From Pseudomonadota bacterium (lineage in GTDB: Bacteria > Pseudomonadota > Gammaproteobacteria > Xanthomonadales > Xanthomonadaceae), in the NCBI GenBank assembly GCA_023390905.1, contig JAEWBY010000091.1, positions 1 to 10,180 of the forward strand: a stretch of 10,180 bases of DNA, written 5' to 3'. Each line of letters starts with the position of its first letter. The stretch's first letter is position 1. Under the pieces are notes generated by a model. It made no database searches. It was not told where the DNA came from and saw nothing but the letters and a program-made list of their open reading frames with translations. Both the position numbers and the translations under genes were made by a program. Shown here one piece after another: positions 1 through 7,075 of the stretch.

Positions 1-23
1 CTCCAGGGGGTTTGCTGGTGGAC

Positions 24-1013
24 ATGACGACCCGCACCCTCGGCACCACCTCGCCCCTCACCGTCTCCTCCCTCGGCCTCGGCTGCATGGGCATGTCGGA
101 GTTCTACGGCAGCGGCGACGAGGCCGAGTCCGTCGCAACGATTCACCGCGCCATCGAGCTCGGCGTGACCCTTCTCGACACCGCCGACATGTACGGCGTC
201 GGCCGCAACGAGGCGCTGCTGTCGGAAGTGTTGCAGCAACGCCGCGATGAAGTCGTGCTGGCGACCAAGTTCGGCAATATCCGTGCGGAAGACGGCGCGT
301 TCCTGGGCATCGATGGCCGGCCCGAATACGTCGCCGCCGCATGCGACGCCAGCCTCAAGCGCCTGCGCGTGGATCACATCGACCTCTACTACCAGCACCG
401 CGTGGATCCCAAGGTGCCGATCGAGGAAACGGTCGGTGCGATGGCGCGGCTGGTCGAGGCCGGCAAGGTGCGCCATCTCGGCCTGTCCGAAGCTTCCGGC
501 GCGACCGTGCGCCGCGCCGCCGCGGTGCACCCGATTGCCGCCCTGCAGAGCGAATACTCGCTGTGGACGCGTGAGGTCGAGCAGGATGCACTGCTGGCCT
601 GCCGCGAGCTGGGCATCGGTTTCGTGGCCTACAGTCCGCTCGGCCGCGGCTTCCTGACTGGCGCGATCCAGACCACCGGCGAGCTGGCCGCCGACGACTG
701 GCGCCGGCAGAATCCGCGTTTCCAGGCAGGCAATATCGATCTGAACCAGCAACTGGTGCAGGCCGTCAGCGAACTGGCGCGCGAACGCGGCTGCACGCCG
801 GCGCAACTGGCGCTGGCCTGGCTGTTGCATCGCGGTCCGGACATCGTGCCGATTCCCGGCACGCGCCGCATCGGGCGACTGGACGAGAACGCGGCCGCCG
901 CGCACATCGCGTTGAGCGATGCCGAACTGGCGCGACTGGATGCGGTGCTGGCCAGTCACGAGGTCGCGGGCACGCGTTACCCGGCCGCGGGCATGGGCTC
1001 GGTCAACGCCTGA
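24..1013 (+). CDS. Aldo/keto reductase, single-domain NADPH-dependent
   Basis: This is a cytosolic oxidoreductase of the aldo/keto reductase superfamily, which reduces aldehydes or ketones with NADPH. The 329-residue product is full length for a TIM-barrel AKR. The catalytic tetrad is visible: Asp52 and Tyr57 in LLDTADMYG, Lys82 in ATKFG, and His125 in YYQHRVD. The C-terminal cofactor-binding segment, IPGTRRIGRLDENAAA, lies at about residues 277-292. The opening MTTRTLG fits the usual family N-terminus, so I chose ATG at 24. A GTG at 18 in the same frame is better spaced from the AGGGGG at 5-10 and would add only two residues. A TTG at 12 is too close to that purine run to be used. The sequence resembles the subgroup often annotated as pyridoxal reductase-like or general-stress AKRs, but the substrate cannot be read from sequence. 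The next gene on this strand starts 83 bases downstream. Confidence 0.93.
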   Translation: MTTRTLGTTSPLTVSSLGLGCMGMSEFYGSGDEAESVATIHRAIELGVTLLDTADMYGVGRNEALLSEVLQQRRDEVVLATKFGNIRAEDGAFLGIDGRPEYVAAACDASLKRLRVDHIDLYYQHRVDPKVPIEETVGAMARLVEAGKVRHLGLSEASGATVRRAAAVHPIAALQSEYSLWTREVEQDALLACRELGIGFVAYSPLGRGFLTGAIQTTGELAADDWRRQNPRFQAGNIDLNQQLVQAVSELARERGCTPAQLALAWLLHRGPDIVPIPGTRRIGRLDENAAAAHIALSDAELARLDAVLASHEVAGTRYPAAGMGSVNA

Positions 1014-1096
1014 GGGCATCGGCGGCGTCCTGCACGCGGGTGAGCGCCGGCGACGCTAAGCTGTCGTCCGTGGCTCATCCGGTGGCGGGAACTGGC

Positions 1097-1363
1097 ATGC
1101 ACGTGGTCTATCTGGCCGACACTCTGTTCGATGCGCATCTGGTCAAGCATGCGCTGGAAGAAGCGGGCATTCCCGCGTTCGTGTTCGGCGAATCGCTGAT
1201 GGGCGGGATGGGCGAGCTGCCGTTGTTCGGCGTGCTGCGCGTCAACGTGCCGGATGCGGCGTTCGCCGAAGCGCAACGCATCGTCGCCGGGCTCGATCTG
1301 GGCACAGCCGCCGGAGCCGGCGAAACGGACACGGACGAGGACGGTTGGCCTTCGCCCGCGTGA
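1097..1363 (+). CDS. DUF2007 family small protein (putative signal-transducing protein)
   Basis: This gene encodes a small soluble protein of 88 residues. The body up to about residue 65 matches the DUF2007 pattern: a short strand (MHVVYLADT), a helix (DAHLVKHALEEAGI), a glycine-rich turn (GESLMGGMGELPL), a second strand (VLRVNVPD) and a final helix (AAFAEAQRIV). The remaining 20 or so residues form an acidic, glycine- and alanine-rich tail that is probably disordered. The domain is often labelled putative signal transducing protein, but no molecular function is established. The frame is open from 1040, yet the family begins at the MHVVYL methionine, and a GGCGGGAA purine run at about 1084-1091 is correctly placed for ATG 1097. 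The gene lies 83 bases after the aldo/keto reductase on the same strand. It ends ten bases from the stop of the convergent glycosidase gene. Confidence 0.85.
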   Translation: MHVVYLADTLFDAHLVKHALEEAGIPAFVFGESLMGGMGELPLFGVLRVNVPDAAFAEAQRIVAGLDLGTAAGAGETDTDEDGWPSPA

Positions 1364-1376
1364 TCGCACGGGATCA
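1361..1376. repeat. Short inverted repeat joining two convergent stop codons
   Basis: TGATC (1361-1365) and GATCA (1372-1376) are inverted copies around a six-base loop. Each arm contains the stop codon of one of the two convergent genes: TGA at 1361-1363 on the + strand and TGA at 1376-1374 on the minus strand. The stem is only five pairs and has no T tract, so it is at best a weak bidirectional terminator. Confidence 0.25.
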
Positions 1377-3011
1377 GCGCGTGCAGTCCGTACGCTGATC
1401 CTCGATGAAGCGGCCGTTGCGGTTGGCGATCGTCCGTCGTTCGCACTGTCCCGTGCTGTCGCGCTGCTCCCAGGTCTGCCTTGACCGGGCGGTGGCGCGA
1501 CGCTGCTCGCGCGGGACTTCCTGCGTGTAGGACGCTTCGCCCTCGAACCGGTTGCCGATGCGGATCCATGCAGGTTCGGGCGCGTTCCCGGTGGTGCGGT
1601 ATTCCTCGTTCGCTTCGATGGCCAGATCCGTGGTCAGGCGTGGATGACCCTGTTCCGGCGCCGTGGCGATGCCACCGTCGAGGCTGAACTCCAGCCGCTG
1701 CTCATGCCGCTGCGACGGCTGGCCCTCGCGCGTGCGTTCGATGATCTGGTGATCGCGCCACTGCGCCTTCAGTCGATCGTCGGATTCGCCGCGGTTCCAG
1801 TCATGCGTGCTCTGCATGCCGACGTCGTAGTCGATGGTGATCCGTTCGCGGCCGGCGGAGGTCTCAATCCAGCCGGCCACGCGCAACCGGTGCGAACCGC
1901 TGGCCTGCATGCGGCTGCCGGTGCCGGTATCGACGATCGGATGCCGCAGCGCCAGCGCATCGAGCCGGTGTTCGCTCAGGCCGCCGCGCACGCGCGCGCC
2001 GCGCGGATCGCGCCAGATCTGCAGGTTCGGCAACAAGGTCCAGCCGGCTGCATCGGCCGCCAGCCCGACCACGCGCACGCGCAGCTCGTGCGGTCTGCCG
2101 TCGTTGAGCAGGCCGATGAACGGCGTCAGATCGAAACGCTGTGGCCGCAGATCGAAGGTGTGCGGCGCGGGAATCGTGTACCAGAGGAACGGATTGGACC
2201 AGCCGCCGGTGTAGATGTGCGGATACGGCATCGCCAGACCGGCGACCTTGCCATCGATCAGCACCTGGATTTCGCGATACGGCCCCTGATCGGCGCGGCA
2301 CGAATAGCCGGCCTGCGGCGCGGTCAGATACCAGAATTCCTCGCATCCGCCGCCCGAGCCGTTCGCATACACCTCGGCGATCAAGCGCCGCGCGTCGGCA
2401 GGAAGAACGAAGCCGCCGGCGAGATCGGCACCGACGCGATGGGCATTGTCGAGCGGGCGGATGTCGTCGGCGCTTTCGATCGCCGGATGCGTGGCGTCGG
2501 CCGCGTGGAAGCTGAGCGTGGCGCGGATGTCGAACACGCCGGTGTAGGTTTCGTTGACCAGATTGCCCAGCTCCATCACCACCGGTTGCGGGCGGGCGAA
2601 CAACGGTGCGTAGGCACTGACATCCTTCTCCACGTGCCAGCTGATGCCTTCGCGCGACGGCTCGGGCGTGCTGGTGCGCAGCAGCGTCACTCCACCGAGA
2701 CTGATCTGGCCCATGCGGTCGTATTGCCGGCCCTTGACGCTGCCATGCAGGTCCAGCACCACCTTGTGCCACGGGCCGGGACAATCGGCAGGCGGCGCGT
2801 AGCTGCGCTGGTAGGGCGTGAAATCGGCGAACCCATGGCGCACGATTTCCACCGTGCACACGCGCGTGTCCGGACGCGCGATGGCAGGTTCGGCGGTACG
2901 CGGATCATCCCAGTCCGCGCCGAATTGATCCGGCGGCTCGGCGGCCTCGGCGAACGGGCCAGGCATCAGGCCGACGAGGCAGGCGAACAGCGGGGCAGTG
3001 GGTCGGGTCAT
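1374..3011 (-). CDS. Secreted peptide-N-glycosidase A-type protein (PNGase A / PNGase H+ family)
   Basis: This 545-residue protein matches the peptide-N4-(N-acetyl-beta-glucosaminyl)asparagine amidase A family, whose known members cut N-glycans from asparagine side chains. Residues 1-24 look like a short signal peptide (hydrophobic LFACLVGL, then small residues FAEAAE), so export is likely. Family blocks are visible: CPGPWHKVVLDLHG at about 77-90, GRQYDRMGQISLGGV at 94-108, LLRTSTPEPSREGISW at 110-125, EKDVSAYAPL at 128-137, ELGNLVNETYTGVF at 147-160, GGCEEFWYLT at 221-230 and GGWSNPFLWYTI at 269-280. Plant PNGase A is the classic member, and bacterial acid-active relatives (PNGase H+) are known, as I recall including one from Rudaea in this order. 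The region after about residue 350 is less recognisable. I did not identify catalytic residues with certainty. No strong ribosome binding site precedes ATG 3011, and no other glycan-degradation gene is adjacent. Confidence 0.85.
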   Translation of the reverse strand: MTRPTAPLFACLVGLMPGPFAEAAEPPDQFGADWDDPRTAEPAIARPDTRVCTVEIVRHGFADFTPYQRSYAPPADCPGPWHKVVLDLHGSVKGRQYDRMGQISLGGVTLLRTSTPEPSREGISWHVEKDVSAYAPLFARPQPVVMELGNLVNETYTGVFDIRATLSFHAADATHPAIESADDIRPLDNAHRVGADLAGGFVLPADARRLIAEVYANGSGGGCEEFWYLTAPQAGYSCRADQGPYREIQVLIDGKVAGLAMPYPHIYTGGWSNPFLWYTIPAPHTFDLRPQRFDLTPFIGLLNDGRPHELRVRVVGLAADAAGWTLLPNLQIWRDPRGARVRGGLSEHRLDALALRHPIVDTGTGSRMQASGSHRLRVAGWIETSAGRERITIDYDVGMQSTHDWNRGESDDRLKAQWRDHQIIERTREGQPSQRHEQRLEFSLDGGIATAPEQGHPRLTTDLAIEANEEYRTTGNAPEPAWIRIGNRFEGEASYTQEVPREQRRATARSRQTWEQRDSTGQCERRTIANRNGRFIEDQRTDCTR

Positions 3012-3136
3012 TTATATCGATCTAAATTCACAATGATGCAGCCTAGCATTGGCGCATCGTGGGCGGACAGTGCCGTCGCTTGAAAGCCACGGCGATGCGC
3101 CCAGATCTTCAGGCATCTCCCCATGTGAGGTTTCCC
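3012..3136. promoter_or_regulatory. Divergent intergenic region between the PNGase-like gene and msrA
   Basis: This 125-base segment separates two divergently transcribed genes and must hold promoters for one or both. The part next to the PNGase-like start (about 3011-3035) is markedly AT-rich compared with the surrounding sequence. It contains the imperfect palindrome TATATCGATCTA (3013-3024) around an ATCGAT core. I see no convincing paired -35 and -10 hexamers in either direction. GAGG at 3127-3130, six bases before ATG 3137, is the ribosome binding site of msrA. Confidence 0.4.
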
Positions 3137-3785
<649 letters not shown>

Positions 3786-3787
<2 letters not shown>

Positions 3788-3805
3788 GCGCTGCGTCTAG
3801 CGCTT
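3786..3805. terminator. Weak hairpin between convergent msrA and the uncharacterised gene
   Basis: AGCGC (3787-3791) and GCGCT (3800-3804) are inverted copies around an eight-base loop and overlap both stop codons. A wobble pair extends the stem by one. No T run follows on either strand, so any termination activity would be weak or would need other factors. Confidence 0.25.
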
Positions 3806-4438
3806 GCTGATCCCGCACACGTAGATCACCTCGCAGGCGCCGCCGCCGGTATCGGTGCGCGAAGTCGAACTGCGCCAGCGCCAGCCATCGCTGGCGTTGG
3901 CTTCCACCAGCCAGCCATCGATGCGCACGCGATCGTCGCGGCGGATGCCGGCCAGCGCCCGGGCCACGGCGTCGTTGCCGGGGATGAGGTGCATGTTCGC
4001 GCTGGTGCGCGCGATTTCCGAGGGATCCAGCGGCGGTTGATCGCTCCAGCGGTAGTGATACCAGCGCGAGGACTGGCTGATGTCCAGCCCGTCCAGCACA
4101 TCGTCATCGGCCATGCGTTGCCAGCCCAGCGCGAGATCGGTCGGCGACAGATCCGCTTCGCGGCCCATGCGGTAGTCCTCGCGCGAGAGCACGCGCGCAT
4201 CGACGCTGAAACCGGCCAGCGGCGTCAGCGTGGCGGCCTGCAGGACGAACGGCCGCACCCCGCCGGGCACGTCGGTCTGCAAGGGCGCTTGGCCCGCAGC
4301 CACGCGTGGCGGCAACGGGCAATCGAGGGTCAGGTCAGCGGCGGCGGCCGGCGCGTGCGCGCCGGTGCGCGGCTCGGAAAACCACCAGCCGGCCAGGCCG
4401 ATCAGCAGTCCGAGTACCAGCAGGGTCCGCAGACTCAA
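3797..4438 (-). CDS. Uncharacterised membrane-anchored protein, translationally coupled to transaldolase
   Basis: I cannot assign a function. The 213-residue product starts with a hydrophobic segment (LLVLGLLIGLAGWWF, about 6-20) after an Arg. This is a signal anchor or uncleaved signal peptide that would place the rest in the periplasm. An alanine- and proline-rich linker follows to about residue 35. The soluble part carries blocks that look conserved: SRWYHYRW (124-131), ARTSANMHLIP (143-153), DRVRIDGWLVEA (169-180, a strand-turn pattern reminiscent of a small beta barrel) and ACEVIYV (201-207). Cysteines 40, 202 and 208 could form disulfides. I have an impression of similar unnamed proteobacterial proteins with an SANMHLIP block, but cannot confirm it. 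The start is TTG: it overlaps the transaldolase TGA by four bases (TTGA), there is no ATG before residue 91, and the TTG keeps the membrane segment complete. Little purine-rich sequence precedes it, which fits translational coupling. Confidence 0.72.
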   Translation of the reverse strand: MSLRTLLVLGLLIGLAGWWFSEPRTGAHAPAAAADLTLDCPLPPRVAAGQAPLQTDVPGGVRPFVLQAATLTPLAGFSVDARVLSREDYRMGREADLSPTDLALGWQRMADDDVLDGLDISQSSRWYHYRWSDQPPLDPSEIARTSANMHLIPGNDAVARALAGIRRDDRVRIDGWLVEANASDGWRWRSSTSRTDTGGGACEVIYVCGISKR

Positions 4439-5415
4439 GCGGTGGCCGTTTCTGCAAGACGCTGGGCAATGGTCTGGCGCAGGGCGACCAGATCCTTGGC
4501 GAAGGTCTCGATGCCCGTGGCGAGTTTCTCCTTGGCCATCGGGTCGGCTTCGATCGCGGCCGCGAAGCTGTCGGCATCGATCGGCGTGGCCGTCACCGGC
4601 GCGGCCTGCGCAGGGCTCAGCTTGCGCGGCAGTTCGCCATGATCCTGATCGAGTTTCTCGAGCAGATCGGGCGAAATCGTCAGGCGGTCGCAGCCGGCCA
4701 GCGCTTCGATCTGCGCGGTCGAACGGAAAGAAGCGCCCATCACCACCGTCGGCGAACCACGGCGCTTGAATTCGTCATACACGCCGCGCACGAACACCAC
4801 GCCCGGGTCCTCGTCGATGTTCGCCGGCGTCTGGCCCTGCGCGACGTACCAGTCGAGGATGCGGCCGACGAATGGCGAAATGAGGAACGCACCGGCTTCG
4901 GCGCAGGCGATCGCTTGGGCCTGGTTGAAGATCAGGGTGAGGTTGCAGTCGATGCCCTCGGCCTGCAGTTGGCGCGCGGCTTCCACGCCCTCCCAGGTCG
5001 AAGCGACCTTGATCAGGATGCGATCGCGGCCGATGCCGCGATCGGCGTACATCTGCACGAATTTGCGCGCCTTGGCGACGGTCGCCGCGGTGTCGTGCGC
5101 GAGATCGGCATCGACCTCGGTCGACACGCGGCCCGGAATCAATTCGCTGAGCATCGCGCCCACGCCCACGGTGAGGCGATCGGCCACTTCGTTGACGATC
5201 GTTTCCTGATCGCCCTGCTGCGTGCGTGCCCAACCCAGTTCGCGTTCGATCAGATCGGCGTAGACCGGCAGGTCGAGCGCCTTCTTCACCAGCGTCGGGT
5301 TGGTCGTGCAGTCCACCGGCTTCAGGCGCTTGATGGCGTCGTAGTCGCCGGTATCGGCGACCACCACCGACAGTTCACGCAGTTGGGCCAGTTTGGACGG
5401 AGCAGGGGCGTTCAT
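4435..5415 (-). CDS. tal: Transaldolase (TalB type)
   Basis: Transaldolase moves a dihydroxyacetone unit between sedoheptulose 7-phosphate and glyceraldehyde 3-phosphate in the non-oxidative pentose phosphate pathway, in the cytosol. The 326-residue product aligns along its length with E. coli TalB (317) with a four-residue offset. The Schiff-base lysine is Lys136 in RILIKVASTWEG (TalB Lys132). Asp21 in VVADTGD, Asn39 in TTNPT and Glu100 in GRVSTEVDA match TalB Asp17, Asn35 and Glu96. The blocks CNLTLIF, SPFVGRILDWY and VMGASFR are also present. I chose ATG 5415 because it gives the family N-terminus (KLAQLRELSVVVADTGD). A GTG at 5445 in the same frame would add ten unneeded residues. The Shine-Dalgarno is weak (GCGAG about eight bases upstream). 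A possible promoter, CTGAAC then CATACT 17 bases on, lies in the 74-base gap after rnk. The stop overlaps the start of the next gene. Confidence 0.95.
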   Translation of the reverse strand: MNAPAPSKLAQLRELSVVVADTGDYDAIKRLKPVDCTTNPTLVKKALDLPVYADLIERELGWARTQQGDQETIVNEVADRLTVGVGAMLSELIPGRVSTEVDADLAHDTAATVAKARKFVQMYADRGIGRDRILIKVASTWEGVEAARQLQAEGIDCNLTLIFNQAQAIACAEAGAFLISPFVGRILDWYVAQGQTPANIDEDPGVVFVRGVYDEFKRRGSPTVVMGASFRSTAQIEALAGCDRLTISPDLLEKLDQDHGELPRKLSPAQAAPVTATPIDADSFAAAIEADPMAKEKLATGIETFAKDLVALRQTIAQRLAETATA

Positions 5416-5489
5416 GGGAGGCACTCGCAATGCGACATGGGGCACACAGTATGCCCTGCGCCGCGTACGCGTTCAGCCTCGACCGTGGC

Positions 5490-5900
5490 TCAGAGCGTCG
5501 CCGGGGTCACGCCGGCCACGCGCAGGCGCAGATGGCGGCCGCCGGGTGCATGCCAGTCGATGCTCTGGCCGATCGACAGGCCCAGCAGTGCGCTGCCGAC
5601 CGGCGCGAGCACCGACACGCGGCCGAGATCGACATTGGCTTCGTTGGGATAGACCAGGGTCAGGTGATGCGTTTCACCGGTCAGTTCATCGGTGCATTCG
5701 ACCACCGAATGCATCGTCACCACACCGGCCGGCACCTGGTCGGGTTCGACGATGTCGGCGCGGTTGAGTTCGTTCATCAGCGCTTCGGCGGCGGGCTGAT
5801 GGCGCAGCGCCGGTGAATCGAGCAGGGCCTCCAGCCGGTTGAAATCGTGGCTGGAAATGATCAGCGACGGTGGCAGGCCGCTGGCGTGTTCCTGTGTCAT
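5490..5900 (-). CDS. rnk: Rnk, nucleoside diphosphate kinase regulator (GreA/GreB-like)
   Basis: Rnk is a small RNA-polymerase-associated protein of the Gre family. In E. coli it was named for an effect on nucleoside diphosphate kinase levels, and its precise role is still unsettled. The product has 136 residues, as in E. coli. A short N-terminal helical hairpin occupies about residues 16-50. It is much shorter than the coiled coil of GreA, so transcript-cleavage activity is not expected. The FKBP-like C-terminal domain covers about 55-136, with VVTMHSVV (60-67), LTLVYPNEA (80-88) and SVLAPVGSALLGLSIGQSI (96-114), all close to E. coli Rnk. ATG 5900 has an excellent Shine-Dalgarno, AGGAG with six bases of spacing. 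The frame stays open far upstream, but that is the shadow of oxyR. The gene follows oxyR by about 104 bases with a terminator in between, so it probably has its own promoter or depends on readthrough. Confidence 0.93.
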   Translation of the reverse strand: MTQEHASGLPPSLIISSHDFNRLEALLDSPALRHQPAAEALMNELNRADIVEPDQVPAGVVTMHSVVECTDELTGETHHLTLVYPNEANVDLGRVSVLAPVGSALLGLSIGQSIDWHAPGGRHLRLRVAGVTPATL

Positions 5901-5927
5901 GGATGTCTCCTGTGTATCGCGAACAAG

Positions 5928-5965
5928 AAAACGGGCGACGCGTTTCCGCGCCGCCCGGGTTTTTT
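5928..5965 (-). terminator. Rho-independent terminator of oxyR, possibly bidirectional
   Basis: Arms at 5932-5942 and 5947-5957 form an 11-position stem. In the minus-strand transcript the one imperfect position is a G-U pair, the loop is GAAA, and the stem is followed by TTTTCTT (5931-5925), a standard intrinsic terminator about 47 bases after the oxyR stop. In the + direction the same position is an A-C mismatch, but the stem is followed by GG and six T (5960-5965), so it may also block antisense transcription coming from the rnk side. Confidence 0.8.
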
Positions 5966-6004
5966 CGATTTGTGCGCCTACCGTAACGGCTGGGCGCGCG
6001 GTGT

Positions 6005-6958
6005 TCAAGTAATGGCGGGCGCGGCCACGGGCGCACGTGCCGGCGCGGCTGCGACCGGCGGTTCGAACAGCGCCTGCGGCAGTTCGCTGAAGACGCGTGC
6101 GAGCTGGTGCAGGAAATCGCCCATCGCCGAGCTCCTGCGCCACACCATCGCGATGCGCCTGCTCGGATGCGAATCGCTGAAGCCGAGCAGGTGGATGTTG
6201 TCCGAACGCGCCACCGGGGGTTTCACCGCGAGCGTCGGCAGCAGGGTGATGCCGACATTGGCGGCGACCATCTGCCGCAGCGTTTCCAGGCTGGTGGCGC
6301 GGAACTCGGATTTTTCGTTGGCCCCGGAAATGCGGCACACATCCAGCGCCTGTTCGCGCAGGCAATGGCCATCCTCCAGCAGCAGCAACTGCTGCTCGGC
6401 CAGTTCCCGCAGCGAAAGCGAATCGCGCTGCGCCAGCGGATGCGCTTCGGGCACCGCGAGCACGAACGGCTCCTCGAAGAGGAATTCGGTATGCAGCTGA
6501 TCGTCCTGCAAGGGCAGCGCGAGGATGCCGGCATCGAGACGGCCTTCGCGCAGGCGCGCGAGCAGCACGTCGCTCTTTTCTTCGACGAGCAGCAGTTCCA
6601 GGTGCGGAAACCGCTGGCGGATGCGCGGCACCACGTGCGGCAACAGGTACGGACCGAGGGTGGGAAAGATGCCCAGGCGCACGGTGCCCGCTTCCGGGTC
6701 CTGGCTGCGGCGTGCGGCTTCCTTCATCTGTTCGACTTCGGCCACGATGCGGCGCGCGCGTTCGGCGGCGTCGCGGCCGGCCGGAGTCAACATCACCTTG
6801 CGCGGCGCGCGTTCGACCAGCGGCACGCCCAGTTCGTCTTCCAGTTTCTTGATCTGGGTGGAGAGCGTGGGCTGGCTGACGAAGCACGCCGCGGCCGCAT
6901 GGCCGAAGTGCTTGTGATCAGCCAGGGCGACCAGGTACTTCAGATCGCGCAGGTTCAT
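6005..6958 (-). CDS. oxyR: OxyR, LysR-type hydrogen peroxide sensor and activator
   Basis: OxyR is the LysR-type regulator that forms an intramolecular disulfide with peroxide and then activates antioxidant genes. The N-terminal winged helix-turn-helix lies at about residues 1-60 (LKYLVALADHKHFGHAAAACFVSQPTLS, read in two overlapping parts, then KKLEDELGVPLVER). The sensing domain follows from about residue 90. The redox cysteines sit at Cys199 in LLEDGHCLREQA and Cys208 in ALDVC, exactly the E. coli numbering. RATSLETLRQMVAANVGITLLP is the typical post-sensor block, seen across residues 220-241. Position 218 is Glu where E. coli OxyR has His. The protein is 317 residues against 305 in E. coli, the extra being an alanine- and proline-rich tail after about residue 298. 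ATG 6958 has GGAGAG seven bases upstream. The gene lies 117 bases after ahpF on the same strand, the Xanthomonas arrangement, which suggests co-transcription and autoregulation. Confidence 0.97.
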   Translation of the reverse strand: MNLRDLKYLVALADHKHFGHAAAACFVSQPTLSTQIKKLEDELGVPLVERAPRKVMLTPAGRDAAERARRIVAEVEQMKEAARRSQDPEAGTVRLGIFPTLGPYLLPHVVPRIRQRFPHLELLLVEEKSDVLLARLREGRLDAGILALPLQDDQLHTEFLFEEPFVLAVPEAHPLAQRDSLSLRELAEQQLLLLEDGHCLREQALDVCRISGANEKSEFRATSLETLRQMVAANVGITLLPTLAVKPPVARSDNIHLLGFSDSHPSRRIAMVWRRSSAMGDFLHQLARVFSELPQALFEPPVAAAPARAPVAAPAIT

Positions 6959-7030
6959 GGCAGTTCTCTCCGCCGGCGTCGATGGCGACGATGGATGTTA
7001 GAGCAGAGCCCGGCGTGGGAAACAAGTGCG

Positions 7031-7052
7031 GGATGGCCCCCCGGGGCCATCC
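7031..7052. repeat. Perfect 10-base inverted repeat between ahpF and oxyR
   Basis: GGATGGCCCC (7031-7040) and GGGGCCATCC (7043-7052) are exact inverted copies with two bases between them, so a folded RNA would have about eight stem pairs and a six-base loop. It starts about 24 bases after the ahpF stop in the direction of transcription. The minus-strand sequence after it (CGCACTTGTTTCCC) has only a weak T run. Partial termination, mRNA end protection or processing is more likely than full termination. Confidence 0.55.
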
Positions 7053-7075
7053 ACGCGTTGCCGATGTGCTGGGCG

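Noticed and set aside
1644..3083. A + strand open frame of 479 codons, antisense to the PNGase-like gene.
   Set aside because: The opposite strand has clear family motifs and a signal peptide. This frame shows no recognisable domain and is a codon-bias shadow.
3059..3136. Upstream starts for msrA giving a longer N-terminus.
   Set aside because: The extension lies in the promoter region and lacks similarity, and the known family start MLGIGAFKQ with GAGG six bases upstream fits ATG 3137.
5416..5445. A GTG start for transaldolase at 5445.
   Set aside because: It adds ten residues not seen in the family, while ATG 5415 gives the normal length.
5462..5471. A ten-base palindrome CGCGTACGCG between rnk and tal, considered as a terminator.
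   Set aside because: It has no loop and no T tract on either strand, and such CG-rich palindromes are common by chance at this GC content.
4306..5652. A + strand open frame of 448 codons, antisense to transaldolase and rnk.
   Set aside because: It crosses two well-identified genes and their spacer and has a shadow-like composition.
5490..6887. Reading rnk as part of a 465-residue protein extending through oxyR.
   Set aside because: Only the last 136 residues are family-like. The extension runs through oxyR in another frame, and ATG 5900 has an excellent ribosome binding site.
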